NCBI GenBank assembly: GCA_002238855.1
Contig: MPND01000018.1
Span: forward strand, 1-64,000
Length of the DNA stretch: 64,000 nucleotides
Direction: 5' to 3'
Origin: SAR202 cluster bacterium bin90
GTDB taxonomy: Bacteria; Chloroflexota; Dehalococcoidia; Lucifugimonadales; JADFKI01
Both the position numbers and the translations under genes were made by a program. The notes below the pieces were generated by a model, which had not been told where the DNA came from, did no database searches, and saw only the letters and a list, made by a program, of their open reading frames with translations. Positions 51,584-61,632 of the stretch are shown in pieces; position 1 is the stretch's first letter; each line of letters opens with the position of its first letter.

Positions 51584-52650
51584 AATTCGGACTATTTACA
51601 CATGTGCCGTGGCCGGAGGGCGAAGAACCGGCGCGGCTGTTCGCTGAGTGCGTGGAGCAGGCGGTGTTTGGCGAGGAGCTTGGCTTCCATAGCGTCTGGA
51701 TCGCGGAGCACCACTTCTCGCGGTATAGCCTGGGGTCTTCGTCGCTCGTGCTGGCGGCTGCGATAGCGTCGCGCACCGAGCGCATACGGCTGGGCACGGG
51801 CGTGCTCATACCTACATTGCACAACCCGATACGGCTTGCGGAGGATACGGCGACGCTGGACTGCGTGAGCGGCGGTCGGCTGGATGTGGGCTTCGGGCGC
51901 GGCACATTCGGCTACGAGTACGGGGGATTCGGGGTGGACGAGGAGGAGGCGCATGCGCGCTTCCGGGAGAGCGTGCGCATCGTGCAGGGGCTGTGGACGA
52001 CGCCGGAGTTTTCGCACGCGGGCGAGTTCTACACGCTGAACAAGCTGAACCTCGTGCCGCCTCCGCTGCAGGCGCCGCACCCGCCCATCTACATCGCGGC
52101 ATCGTACACGCAGGCGACGCTTGAGTTCCTGGTGAACAACGGCTACAAGCTCTGCATCGCGGTGGTGCAGGACACGCAGCAGTCACTGGACCTGTGCCGG
52201 CGCTATCTCGCGCTGTCAGCCGATGCGGGCGGGGACGCGACTCTTGATGATGTGCCGTTCTTCCGGTACTTCTACGTGGCGGAGACGGAGGAACAGGCGC
52301 GCGAGGACTCGGCAGCGCACATCAACTGGATACTGGACATCATGCAGTGGCGGCGCAACTTCAGCGAGAGCAGCGAGGTGCCGTACAGCATCGATGCATG
52401 GCGCAGCGAGCGCACCAAACTGCCCCTGAGCTTCGACTACATCAGCGACAACCGCGCGTTCATCGGCACGCCCGACCAGTGCGCCGCGAAGATAGCGGAG
52501 CTGCGCGCGCAGGGCGTCGAGTACTTCGGCTGCAACTTCGCGATGGGCGGCATACCGCACGACAAGGTGATGCGCTCCATGCAGCTGTTCGCGGACGAGG
52601 TGATGCCGCGCTTTGCGGATAGCCTGCGCGCCTCAGCACGGAACTCTTAG
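51580..52650 (+). CDS. LLM-class flavin-dependent monooxygenase
   Basis: 356 residues, luciferase-like TIM barrel. Motifs: KFGLFTHVPW, LGFHSVWIAEHHFSRYSLG, TERIRLGTGVLIPTLHNPIRLAEDTATLDCVSGGRLDVGFGRG, APHPPIYIAASY and FIGTPDQCAAKIAELRAQGVEYF. Uses reduced FMN (or F420 in some) to oxidise an unknown organic. Such enzymes are numerous in SAR202-type Chloroflexi. A relic of the same gene's 3' end is at 57627-57785. Translation couples to the nucleotidyltransferase gene by ATGA. Confidence 0.9.
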   Translation: MKFGLFTHVPWPEGEEPARLFAECVEQAVFGEELGFHSVWIAEHHFSRYSLGSSSLVLAAAIASRTERIRLGTGVLIPTLHNPIRLAEDTATLDCVSGGRLDVGFGRGTFGYEYGGFGVDEEEAHARFRESVRIVQGLWTTPEFSHAGEFYTLNKLNLVPPPLQAPHPPIYIAASYTQATLEFLVNNGYKLCIAVVQDTQQSLDLCRRYLALSADAGGDATLDDVPFFRYFYVAETEEQAREDSAAHINWILDIMQWRRNFSESSEVPYSIDAWRSERTKLPLSFDYISDNRAFIGTPDQCAAKIAELRAQGVEYFGCNFAMGGIPHDKVMRSMQLFADEVMPRFADSLRASARNS

Positions 52651-52711
52651 TCGCGCTTACTGCTTCGGGATCTTCGTAATTCCATCATCGGGCTATGAAT
52701 GCCGGTTTGGC

Positions 52712-55477
52712 CTATTCCTTTATGGACATTACGAGACCATAGCGGGAGTTGGTGAAGGGCGATGATCTCTCGATGCCTTCAGTTATGCCGAGCGCATCGA
52801 GAAAGTCCTGGTCGTCGCTGAAGTTGGCGTATGTGACATCGATGTAGTAGGTCCCCTCTTCTCCGACTGGGACCGCGTATTCAATTGAGGCTTCCTCTAG
52901 GCGTGAGTTAGCGTAGTCAATCTCCAGCTGGTTGCCATTGGAGTCGTAGAGCCTTAGCGCGGTGCCCATATCCGGGACGGTGAGCCATTCGTCGGGCGGT
53001 ACTGTGGCAATCACATAAGTCTTGTCCGCTTCGAGTTCCACGGCGAACCAGTCGTGATCGTCGTAGTAGTCGTAAACGCCCTCCTGAAACTCACCAAGCT
53101 CCACTGTTGCCCAGGTTGTGTCGTCGTGCGGCAGGTCGCCCTTGGAAACATCACCGCCCCGCCATTCCTCAGAGCGATCAACAGGGCATTTCGCGGCTGG
53201 GTCCTCATCAGAGCACTCCATGTCTGGATCGTCAATATGCCAGTTCTTGGCTGGGTCATAGACGATGCGTATCTCGTATGCGCCGGTTGTGCCATTTTCC
53301 GCCCAGACTTTGATGTAGGGGCCGTAGTTGTTGGTGACGACGACATGGTAGGAGATCAAGCCATCGGGCGGGTCGGTCAGCTTCTCCACTTCGAGGAAGT
53401 CGTCCATCGAGTGGTCGTGCGGAAAGTCGGCGTAGAAGGCGCTCACCCGAATGTCGGCTTCGTCGGTCAGGTTTAGCGGTCTGATATCGATCCTGTGTCT
53501 CGCGCCGGCGTCGAATGAGAGAGTTGTTCCGAACCAGTCCACATCGGTCGCTGTGTTCACGTATTCGCGCACAAAGGGCGACTCGCCGGTGTACCTGGAG
53601 TAGTCCAACCGGAGCGCTGTGGATGTGTGCTCTCCTGCCCTATCGGGTTGGATGGGGTATGCCTCAACTCCCTTCACGGTCAACCCAAGGACAACATCCG
53701 TAGCCGCCGCCGTCCAGGAGCCACTTTCATAGACCCAGTAGTTGTTGGCGATACTCCAACCATTGAGGCTTGTCCCCCTCTCCGTGTTGTCTTCCGCGTA
53801 GGCAATGAACGCCTTGCTCGGGTCTATGTTTAAATCCACGTTTATATGCACGTAATATTGGGTATCTGCCTTCAGGATTGTGTCATCCGGCGCGGTGAAG
53901 AAGGTAGGTTCAGTCCTGGAGAGAATGAATCTTGTCGGAGATTGAAGGGCATAGTCTGTGCTTCCCGGCTGTCCGGTGCTAGTGGCTTCGCTTATTGAGA
54001 CGCTGAAGCTCTGACTGCGATTCTCTATGCGGAGATTGAGCGACACACCCGTCAACCGATACGGCACCGGCCCGGTAGTGAAGCTCTGCGCGTAATCTCT
54101 ATCCGATGAGGTTTGCAACAAGTGACCAGTGACGAGGTTTTCAACAAGTACCCTTTCATCGGCTCTGACGTTTTGCCGGACGGTGTTGGGCGGGTCCTCC
54201 GGCTCATCTTCATCTTTGTCCATCTCAGGTGGCTGGACTATTCTAGCGACATTGCGGGGAGTCGGTGTCGGTGTTGGAGTTGCGGTCGCGGTTGCCGTGG
54301 GGGTAGGCGTATGCGTTACCGTGGGCGTATAAGTTGCAGTCGCAGTTGGGGTAGGCGTATGAGTTACCGTGGGTGTATGAGTCGCAGTCGCAGTTGGGGT
54401 AGGCGTATGAGTTACCGTGGGCGTATAAGTCGCAGTCGCAGTTGGAGTTGGCGTGAGAGAAGGGCTGGGCGTGAATGTCGGTGTGGGAGTCGGCGTGGCG
54501 GTAGGGGGTATGCTGTACCGCCTGAGGGCGTGAGCCGACTCTGCGGAAACTTCCTCTCCGCGCAGCGCAAGCACGCGGTACACGTAGCGCCTGCCGTTTC
54601 TGACGGTGGTGTCGATGTATGTTGTCGCGGTGGTGACGGTATTCTCGACCAGCGTCCTGAGGTATCTCCTGTAATCTGGATCTCTGCGCTTAATCTGATA
54701 GCCGGTCACGGATTCGGCGTCTTCGGCTGGCGCGTCCCAAGTGAGGAGCATTCCGCTATCCGCGCTCACGAGCGTCAGATTTCTTGGTGCGGCTCCGGGT
54801 GTAGCTGTCGGTGTGGATGTAGCGGTAGCGGTTGCCGTTGGCGTGAGTGTAGCGGTGGCAGTGGCTGTCGGTGTGGGCGAGGCAGTGGCCGTCGGTGTAA
54901 GCGTGGGCGTGTAAGTGGCAGTCGCAGTCGGGGTGAGTGTGGCGGTAGCAGTAGGTGTCGGTGTGGGCGAGGGCGTGTAAGTGGCAGTCGCGGTAGGTGT
55001 GAGCGTAGCGGTAGCGGTGATAGTTGGTGTGAGTGTAGCGGTAGCCGTTGCGGTAGGCGTTGGCGTGGCAGTCGCGGGACGGTTGTATCTCAAGAGGACG
55101 TAATCCGACATTGCGGATTGTTCTTCTCCACGCATCGCCCGCACGCGGTACACATAGCGCGTTCTATGGCTGACAGAAGTGTCGGTGTATGTGGTGTCAG
55201 TGCTGCGGGTATTTCCGACCCGGATTCCAAGGAACCCGTACCTGTCAGGATTTCGGCGTAAGATGCGGTAGCCGGTGACTGATTCGGAGTCCTCGGCTGG
55301 TGCGTCCCATGTGAGCAGGACACCGTTCTCAGTAGACTGGGATCTCAGGTTTCTCGGCGCATCGCCGGCTTCGGTGTCCTGGGCGAGTGCCGAGTATCTG
55401 AATACCACTAGAACCAGGAGTGATATGGTTACTATTACAACTAAAAACAACGGTCGGAGTCGAGTATTTGAAAGCAC
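52712..55477 (-). CDS. Secreted FN3-repeat surface protein A (two modules)
   Basis: 921 residues. N-terminal signal anchor (LFLVVIVTISLLVLVVFRYS), two fibronectin-III domains (about 39-130 and 230-325, each with TWDAPAEDxESVTGYxIxRR), each followed by a Thr/Pro/Ala repeat linker of about 90-100 residues, then a choice-of-anchor-R-like domain (about 430-600: AQSFTTGPVPYRLTGVSL) and two beta domains of the bacterial pre-peptidase-C type (WFGTTLSFDAGARHRIDI; HDWFAVELEADKTYVI). No LPxTG signal. It probably forms a stalk on the cell surface. Paralogs B and C follow on the same strand. Confidence 0.82.
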   Translation of the reverse strand: MLSNTRLRPLFLVVIVTISLLVLVVFRYSALAQDTEAGDAPRNLRSQSTENGVLLTWDAPAEDSESVTGYRILRRNPDRYGFLGIRVGNTRSTDTTYTDTSVSHRTRYVYRVRAMRGEEQSAMSDYVLLRYNRPATATPTPTATATATLTPTITATATLTPTATATYTPSPTPTPTATATLTPTATATYTPTLTPTATASPTPTATATATLTPTATATATSTPTATPGAAPRNLTLVSADSGMLLTWDAPAEDAESVTGYQIKRRDPDYRRYLRTLVENTVTTATTYIDTTVRNGRRYVYRVLALRGEEVSAESAHALRRYSIPPTATPTPTPTFTPSPSLTPTPTATATYTPTVTHTPTPTATATHTPTVTHTPTPTATATYTPTVTHTPTPTATATATPTPTPTPRNVARIVQPPEMDKDEDEPEDPPNTVRQNVRADERVLVENLVTGHLLQTSSDRDYAQSFTTGPVPYRLTGVSLNLRIENRSQSFSVSISEATSTGQPGSTDYALQSPTRFILSRTEPTFFTAPDDTILKADTQYYVHINVDLNIDPSKAFIAYAEDNTERGTSLNGWSIANNYWVYESGSWTAAATDVVLGLTVKGVEAYPIQPDRAGEHTSTALRLDYSRYTGESPFVREYVNTATDVDWFGTTLSFDAGARHRIDIRPLNLTDEADIRVSAFYADFPHDHSMDDFLEVEKLTDPPDGLISYHVVVTNNYGPYIKVWAENGTTGAYEIRIVYDPAKNWHIDDPDMECSDEDPAAKCPVDRSEEWRGGDVSKGDLPHDDTTWATVELGEFQEGVYDYYDDHDWFAVELEADKTYVIATVPPDEWLTVPDMGTALRLYDSNGNQLEIDYANSRLEEASIEYAVPVGEEGTYYIDVTYANFSDDQDFLDALGITEGIERSSPFTNSRYGLVMSIKE
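54297..54440 (-). repeat. Three 48-bp tandem repeats in linker of protein A
   Basis: Units 54297-54344, 54345-54392 and 54393-54440 are nearly identical and each encodes 16 residues of the TPTATATxTPTVTH type. Unit number changes would stay in frame and vary linker length. Similar but less regular Thr/Pro coding repeats fill 54800-55070, 59280-59360, 59650-59900 and 60200-60420. Confidence 0.9.
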
Positions 55478-55629
55478 TCATGTATCCTAATACGGAGTAT
55501 GGTTCAGAAGTGCATGATACTTTAATCCACCATGATTTACAATTTATTGGATACTTAATTCTAGGAATATAGTTGCTTTCATTCAACGAACTGTGCTTAT
55601 GCAACCGTGGCCATTGCTGCTGATTAATC

Positions 55630-57501
55630 CTACTCGGACACTGTGAAGTGGTACAGGGAGCCGATGAAGGGCGAACCGCCGGTTTCGAAGCCTTCTGTCA
55701 GGCCGAGGGCGTCAAGTGCATCGGGGTCGTCCTGGTAGTTGGCGTATGAGACGTCGACGTAGTAGGTTCCCCCTTCTCCTGTGGGAACGGTGTAGGCGAT
55801 ACTTGCACTGCTAAGTCGCGAGTTTGCGTAGTGGATATCCAGCAGGTCGCCATCGGAGTCGTACAGCCTCAGCGCTGTGCCCACGTCCGGCGTCGTGAGC
55901 CAGGAGTCGGGCGGGGTCGTAACGATCTCATAATTCTCGTCCGCTTCGAGTTCGACGGCGAACCAGTCGTGATCGTCGTAATAGTGGTACACGCCTGTCT
56001 GGCTGGTGCCAATCGTCACCGTCGCCCAGGTGGTGTCGTCATGCGGCAGGTCAGCCTTGAGGACCTCTGAGCCTTCCCATGTCATGACAGGGTCAGAGAC
56101 GACGCGTATCCTGTACTCGCCCGTGGTGTCGTTGTCGGCCCAGACCTTGATGTACGGGCCGTGAGGCCGACTTGGATTGAAGTGGTAGGAGATTAAGCCC
56201 TCCGGAGGGTCGGTTAACTTCTCCAGTTCGAGGAATTCGTCCCGCGAGTGGTCGTTGGGATAGTCGATATAGAACGCGCTCACCTGAAGATCGTCGTCGT
56301 TGGTAAGGCTTTCAGGGTCGATGTCGATCCTGTACCTTGCGCCATTGTCCATAAAGAAGGCCGTTTTGAACCAGTCCACATCGCTTCCGGCGTTCACATA
56401 TTCCTTTGAGAAGGGCGACTCTCCGGTGTGCCTGGAGTAATCGAGTTGGACTGCTGTGGACTCGCTCTGACCCGCCCTGTCAGGCTCCACCTTTACTTCG
56501 CCTCTGACAGAGATCTCGTAAACATTAGAGTCGGAGCTTGTCCAGGTGGTGCCGTCGTAGGACCAGCGATTGTCGGCGATGCTCCAGCCTGTCAGACCGG
56601 TGGCGTCTTCCGCTTTGCTGGTCGTCTCATTGATCAGCACGAAGCCGCCGTCTATGTGAAGGAAGTACTCGGTATTCGGCTTTAGTGTTGCCCCCTCCGG
56701 CGCGGCAAGGAAGAGCGTCACCGTGCCGGCGGTTAACGGAAATGAATATGAAAGCTCATAGATGGATTCGCCGGGCTGTCCCGTGCTTGTGGCTTCGCTG
56801 ATGTCGAAGCTCATGGTCTGCGTACTTAGAAAGAAGTATATTGGCAACTCGATGCCGGTCAGAGTGTAGGATGCGGCACCCGTCGTAAATCCTTGCGCGC
56901 TTACTTCAGAGGATTGGTGGTTGTAGTATGTGTCGGCGGCGCCGGTGTTGGAGACAAGTATCCTTCCATTTGTCCCGGACTGCCGTGCTGCGACGGGGGG
57001 ATCGTCCGGATCGTCTCCGACTTTCTCCTTCGTAGGAGGCGGGACGGATCTTCCCGGGGTGGGCGTTGCCGTTGGTGTCGCGGTAGGCGTGGCGGGTGTG
57101 GGCCGGCTGTACCTCTTCCGGGCGCCATCTGACTCGGCGGAGACTTCATCGCCTCTCAGCGCGTGAACACGATATATATAGCGCTTGCCGTTTGCGACGG
57201 TGGTGTCGGTATAAGTGGTCTCCGTGTTGCCAGTATCACTTACCAGTACCCTGAGGTTCCTCCTGAAATCAGGGTCTCTTCGCATAATGCGGTAGCCGGT
57301 AACTGATTCTGCGTCCTGGGCCGGGGCGTCCCAGGATAGGAGCATCCCGCTCGCGGTGAATTCGAGTCGCAGGTTTCCTGGCGCATCGCCGGAGTCGGCA
57401 TTCTGTGCGCGCGCGGAAAAGGTGAAAATCGACAGCGCGACGACCGCCGCAATAATTGCAGAGGCGAAAAGTAGTGGCTTGAAATGAAGTCCGGTGAACA
57501 A
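55630..57501 (-). CDS. Secreted FN3-repeat surface protein B (one module)
   Basis: 623 residues. Signal anchor (LLFASAIIAAVVALSIFTFSARA), one fibronectin-III domain (about 40-135, LSWDAPAQDAESVTGYRIMRR), a short linker ([13 protein letters not shown]), a choice-of-anchor-R-like domain (SAQGFTTGAASYTLTGIEL) and the same two C-terminal beta domains (WFKTAFFMDNGARYRIDI; HDWFAVELEADENYEI). The C-terminal 350 residues are closely similar to those of A and C. It has the least repeat material of the three. Confidence 0.82.
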   Translation of the reverse strand: MFTGLHFKPLLFASAIIAAVVALSIFTFSARAQNADSGDAPGNLRLEFTASGMLLSWDAPAQDAESVTGYRIMRRDPDFRRNLRVLVSDTGNTETTYTDTTVANGKRYIYRVHALRGDEVSAESDGARKRYSRPTPATPTATPTATPTPGRSVPPPTKEKVGDDPDDPPVAARQSGTNGRILVSNTGAADTYYNHQSSEVSAQGFTTGAASYTLTGIELPIYFFLSTQTMSFDISEATSTGQPGESIYELSYSFPLTAGTVTLFLAAPEGATLKPNTEYFLHIDGGFVLINETTSKAEDATGLTGWSIADNRWSYDGTTWTSSDSNVYEISVRGEVKVEPDRAGQSESTAVQLDYSRHTGESPFSKEYVNAGSDVDWFKTAFFMDNGARYRIDIDPESLTNDDDLQVSAFYIDYPNDHSRDEFLELEKLTDPPEGLISYHFNPSRPHGPYIKVWADNDTTGEYRIRVVSDPVMTWEGSEVLKADLPHDDTTWATVTIGTSQTGVYHYYDDHDWFAVELEADENYEIVTTPPDSWLTTPDVGTALRLYDSDGDLLDIHYANSRLSSASIAYTVPTGEGGTYYVDVSYANYQDDPDALDALGLTEGFETGGSPFIGSLYHFTVSE

Positions 57502-57580
57502 ATTGATACCTCATAGAAGGGTGAATGGGGGTGACTACGATTGACACGGGAAAGAGCAGTTCGTATCGACGGGCTTCTCT

Positions 57581-57629
57581 TTTACACCAGCGTTTGGCAA
57601 TTGAGAAGAACCGAGACGGCACTATTGGA
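57581..57629 (+). repeat. Relic coding block R1, copy at 60953-61000
   Basis: TTTACACCAGCGTTTGGCAATTGAG... matches 60953-61000; both translate in one frame to YTSVWxLRRT with mainly synonymous changes. Lies upstream of protein B's start and before the LLM relic. Source gene unknown. Confidence 0.6.
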
Positions 57630-57785
57630 GCGCGCGGTCATCGGTGCGCTGGAGCGGTGCGTCGCGTATTGCGGCAGCAGCTTCGCGATGGACGGCAGAC
57701 CGCATGACAGTGCTATGCGGTCGATGTGGTCGTTCCCGGACGAGGTGATGCGCGCATTGCCGGCTGAAGCGTGGCCTTACCATGC
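57627..57785 (+). pseudogene. Relic of an LLM monooxygenase 3' end
   Basis: The frame reads ...YCGSSFAMDGRPHDSAMRSMWSFPDEVM..., matching YFGCNFAMGGIPHDKVMRSMQLFADEVM at the C-terminus of the LLM protein (51580-52650). Only about the last 45 codons are recognisable and no start exists. It sits just outside the 3' end of protein C, exactly as the intact LLM gene sits outside the 3' end of protein A. Confidence 0.8.
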
Positions 57786-57790
57786 GGCTA

Positions 57791-60700
57791 CTAATCGCCA
57801 TCCGACTTGATTTTCACCTGCAATTTGTACCGCGAACTGATGAAAGGCGAGGAGTCTGTTTCGAAGCCCTGGGTCAGGCCGAGTAGAGCGAGCGCGTCAG
57901 GGTCGTCCTGGAAGTTGGCGTATGAGACATCAACGAAGTAGGTTCCGCCCTCTCCTGCGGGAACGGTGTAAGTCAACTCGTTAATCACGACGCGCGAGTT
58001 GCCATACCCGATCGCCAGCTGATTGCCCTCAGAATCGTATAGCCGTATCACGGTGCCTATGTCCGGCGTGAAAACCCTATCGTCTGGCGGGCCCGTGAGC
58101 ATGATGTAAGTCACCCCTGCTTCGAACTCCGCCTTGAACCAGTCATGATCGTCGTAATAGTTGTACACACCTAGCTCGTGCGAGCCATCGTCAACGACCA
58201 CCGTCGCCCAGGTCGTGTCGTCGTGGGGCAGGTCGTTACTCAGTACCTCGGTGCCGTTCCACGTCATGTCGGGGTCGTTGACGAAGCGGATCTCGTAGTC
58301 GGCGGTGGTGCCGAGGAGGTCATACACCTCGATGTAGGGGCCGGATTGCTTCGTGGGCCTGACGTAGTAGGAATACACCCCATCCACCGGGCCGTCTAGC
58401 CTTTCCAGTTCGACAAAAACATCCTCAGAGCGGAGTGGCCTGTACTCGGCGTAGAATGCCCTCACGCGAAGGCCGCGTGAGTCTGCAACTGACGATGGCC
58501 TGATATCGACCCTGTACCTGGCTCCGGCGTCGATGGACAGAAGGCCTGTGGTGAACCAGTCAATGTCGTCCGTATCGTCAATGGATGCGCTGACATAAGG
58601 GGACTCGCCCGCGGCTCTGGAGTATCCCAGCGAGATTGCAGATGATGTCTGCGTTGATTCCCTGTCGGGCTCTGCCTCGTCTTCAGCGACACCCATTACG
58701 GTAATCACATAGACACGAGCTGAATCTGCCGCTGCCCAGGTGCTGCCATCGTAGGACTGGCTGTTGTCGGCGATGCTCCAACCTGCAAGGCCTGAAGCGC
58801 TCTCGGCCGAACTGGAGGCATGACCGAGGTCAATGGTGGCCGTAGTCGTCAGATGAACAAAATACTGTGTATTTGCCTCCAGGGAGGCGTCCTCAGGTGC
58901 AGTAAAGAGAACGTCCAGCTCGCTGAGCGAAGATTGGATATTGGTAGGAGTTATAAGTGAATATAGGGTGCTGCCGGGTTGTCCCGATGTAGTGGCTTTA
59001 CTTATGCTGAGGCTGAGGTTCCTGGCAGCGGACCGGGGAAAGGCGTAAATTACAACGCCGGTCAGGCGAGACGCTGCCGTCCCTGTCGTGAACCCCTGCG
59101 CGTGGACGTCACCGGATAAAAGAGTCCCAAGAGTGCTGCTGTATTCGTTTTCAACCAGAATCCTTGGCTCCTCGGATACCTGCCGCTGGGAAATGGGCGG
59201 GTCAACCGTCTCAGGAGTGGGCGTTACCTTCTCTAATCTGGGCGGCGGGACGCTTCTTCGGTTAACAGACCGCGGCGTCGCGGTGGCCGTTGGCGTAGGC
59301 GTACTAGTAGCTGTGGCCGTCGGGGTAGGCGTCGGTGTTGCTGTAGGTGTGGCGGTCGCGGGCCTTCTGTACCTCAAGATTTCGGAATTCGACCTGTCGG
59401 AGACTTCATTTCCACGTAGAGCCTGTACGCGATAAGCGTAGCGCGTGTTGTTGCTGACGCTAGTATCGAGGTATGAGGTGTCAGTGCTGCGGGTATTCCG
59501 CTCTCGGATTCCAAGATACGCATACCTATCAGGATTTCTGCGCAGGATACGGTAGCCGGTTATCGAATCGGCGTGTTGGGCGGGCGCGTCCCAGGTGAGC
59601 AGTATCCCAGTTTCTACGCTCTGAAGCCTGAGATTCCTTGGCGCAGGTCTGGGTGTGGCGGTGGGCGTGGGTGTGCTGGTTGCCGTTGCGGTAGCTGTCG
59701 GTGTGGACGTGGGCGTGGCAGTCGGCGTCGCTGTTGCCGTCGGAGTGAATGTTGCGGTTGCCGTGGCTGTTGGTGTCGGCGAGGGCGTTGGCGTACTGGT
59801 TGCCGTTGCGGTGGGAGTGGCAGATGGCGTTGCCGTTGGAGTGAATGTAGCGGTTGGCGTTGAGGTAGGCGTGAACGTCGACGTGGGCGTCGGAGTCGGC
59901 GTAGCGGTTGCCGGCCTCCTGTACCTCAAGAGGGCGGAATTCGAGCGGGCTGACTCCTCGGACCCGCGCAGAGCTATTACGCGGTACTCAAAGCGCGTGT
60001 TGTTGCTGACGCTAGTATCGAGGTATGAGGTGTCAGTGCTGCGGGTATTCCGCTCTCGGATTCCAAGATACGCATACCTGTCAGCGTTTCGGCGCAGGAT
60101 GCGGTAGCCGGTTACCGATGCGGCGTGCTCTGCGGGCGGGTTCCAGGTGAGCAGTATCCCGCTAGACGTGCTCTGCAGCCTGAGATTCCTTGGCGCGGGT
60201 CTGGGTGTGGCCGTCGGCGTGGGCGTGCCGGTTGCTGTGGTAGTTGCGGTAGGCGTTGCAGTAGGGCTATATGTCGGGGTGGGCGTGGGAGTCGTGGTAG
60301 AGGTGGCAGTAGGCGTGAGCGTGGATGTTGGAGTTGGTGTGAAGGTCGCGGTGGGCGTGGCAGTCGGTGTCACAGTTGCGGTCGGCGTGGGTGTAGGTGT
60401 GGGCGTTGCGGTGGAATGCCTCCTATACCTCATGGCGGCAGTATTGGACGCTACTGAGACTTCACCACCTCGCAACGCCTGCACGCGATATGCGTAGCGC
60501 GTGTCGTGACTCACGGTGCGATTGAGAAATGTGGTCTTGGTCTTGCCGGTGTTCTTGATCAGGACACCGAAGTTCCTGTATTTCTCGGTATTCCTCCGAA
60601 GGATGCGGTAGCCGGTGACCGAGGCGGCGTCCACGGCGGGCGCGTCCCATGTGAGCAGTATTCCGGTCTCTGCGGATTCGACCCTCAGGTTTCTCGGCGC

Positions 60701-60811
60701 ATCACTGTTATTCGCGTTTTGCGCGCGAGCGGAGTACGAGAATACCAGCAGGATGAGGAGTGAAGTGGCTAATGTGGTAACTATGAGCAGTGGTCGATAT
60801 AGTGCGGGCAT
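57791..60811 (-). CDS. Secreted FN3-repeat surface protein C (three modules)
   Basis: 1006 residues. Signal anchor ([23 protein letters not shown]), three fibronectin-III domains each with TWDAP or TWNPP and [10 protein letters not shown], separated by Thr/Pro/Ala repeat linkers, then a choice-of-anchor-R-like domain ([20 protein letters not shown]) and two beta domains ([35 protein letters not shown]). FN3 domains 2 and 3 share long identical stretches ([33 protein letters not shown]), evidence of recent module duplication. Surface stalk or adhesin by inference. Confidence 0.82.
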   Translation of the reverse strand: MPALYRPLLIVTTLATSLLILLVFSYSARAQNANNSDAPRNLRVESAETGILLTWDAPAVDAASVTGYRILRRNTEKYRNFGVLIKNTGKTKTTFLNRTVSHDTRYAYRVQALRGGEVSVASNTAAMRYRRHSTATPTPTPTPTATVTPTATPTATFTPTPTSTLTPTATSTTTPTPTPTYSPTATPTATTTATGTPTPTATPRPAPRNLRLQSTSSGILLTWNPPAEHAASVTGYRILRRNADRYAYLGIRERNTRSTDTSYLDTSVSNNTRFEYRVIALRGSEESARSNSALLRYRRPATATPTPTPTSTFTPTSTPTATFTPTATPSATPTATATSTPTPSPTPTATATATFTPTATATPTATPTSTPTATATATSTPTPTATPRPAPRNLRLQSVETGILLTWDAPAQHADSITGYRILRRNPDRYAYLGIRERNTRSTDTSYLDTSVSNNTRYAYRVQALRGNEVSDRSNSEILRYRRPATATPTATPTPTPTATATSTPTPTATATPRSVNRRSVPPPRLEKVTPTPETVDPPISQRQVSEEPRILVENEYSSTLGTLLSGDVHAQGFTTGTAASRLTGVVIYAFPRSAARNLSLSISKATTSGQPGSTLYSLITPTNIQSSLSELDVLFTAPEDASLEANTQYFVHLTTTATIDLGHASSSAESASGLAGWSIADNSQSYDGSTWAAADSARVYVITVMGVAEDEAEPDRESTQTSSAISLGYSRAAGESPYVSASIDDTDDIDWFTTGLLSIDAGARYRVDIRPSSVADSRGLRVRAFYAEYRPLRSEDVFVELERLDGPVDGVYSYYVRPTKQSGPYIEVYDLLGTTADYEIRFVNDPDMTWNGTEVLSNDLPHDDTTWATVVVDDGSHELGVYNYYDDHDWFKAEFEAGVTYIMLTGPPDDRVFTPDIGTVIRLYDSEGNQLAIGYGNSRVVINELTYTVPAGEGGTYFVDVSYANFQDDPDALALLGLTQGFETDSSPFISSRYKLQVKIKSDGD

Positions 60812-61632
60812 AAATGCATTATCACTAAATATGTTGATTGAAGCAAAGATTTCCTGACTGAAGTATCATGAACACTGAGCGTATTATACTACATATCGTA
60901 ACCAAACATATCTGTCGCTGAGAAGCTGGCCTCGCTCGACCTGGAAAGCCTGTTTACACGAGTGTCTGGGCATTGAGAAGAACCGATATGGCACTCTTCA
61001 ATCTAAATGGACGGTGCTACTCTACAAATTAGGTTAGGTATATAATATGCTTAGTGTTCCATAGATATTTCTATGCACGCGAATAGGCGCGCGTTCATGG
61101 TGTGTTTAAGGAAGGGCGAGCAGATGGGAAGGATGTTTCACGACCGTAGAAAACGAGAGAAGACCAGACACGACTTGGGCGGCAGCCCCAAAGCAGTATG
61201 CGGCTCGGCAAACACAGGCTGTTTGCCATCGCTTTAAGTCATTCGAGGACGCATAGCCGTTTTTCCGGGTACTCCTAGATCCTCAAGCGTATCGCCGGTC
61301 GGCAGAACATCCTCTGAGCCGGTTCCGCGCTATCTTCGTCACTGAAAGCTCATGAGTTGTCGCTGTGTATCCCGTCACGATTTGCACTTGGTTTCCCCTA
61401 CTTATATTTGCCTGCCGGTAATACGAGGGACGCCTGTGGGTGACCGTACCGTGCAACGCTCCGGAATCTGAGGAGGTCTGCGGTGCATAGGGAGTGCCGT
61501 GCGCTGAGAACGGAGCTGAATTGATGGTAACAGGGAGCAGAGTCTGTACTTGAAGGGGCACAGCCAATCCTGGCAGTAGGTCCGACGCTGTAATCTGATT
61601 TATGCTACTATGAATATATTGAACTTTATGCT
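60812..61632. other. Gene-poor 820-bp region
   Basis: A -10-like ATTATA (TATAAT on the minus strand) at 60883-60888 lies upstream of protein C. The R2 relic block is at 60953-61000. Short frames at 61073-61237 (+) and 61283-61567 (-) have no family resemblance, ribosome site or conserved composition; I do not call them genes. Shortly before the XRE gene the sequence becomes AT-rich (61595-61650). Confidence 0.5.

Noticed and set aside
54297-54440. Regular repeats that could suggest a CRISPR array
   Set aside because: Units are contiguous without unique spacers and are in frame with a Thr/Pro protein linker.
54113-55261. 382-residue plus-strand frame rich in Arg, Gly, Cys and Ser
   Set aside because: It is the complement of the Thr/Pro linker repeats of surface protein A; composition follows from the repeat.
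61073-61237. 54-residue plus-strand frame starting MHANRRAF
   Set aside because: Basic short frame without clear ribosome site or homology that I can name; kept only as a note in the intergenic entry.
61283-61567. 94-residue minus-strand frame
   Set aside because: No ribosome site, no recognisable motif and no neighbours supporting it.
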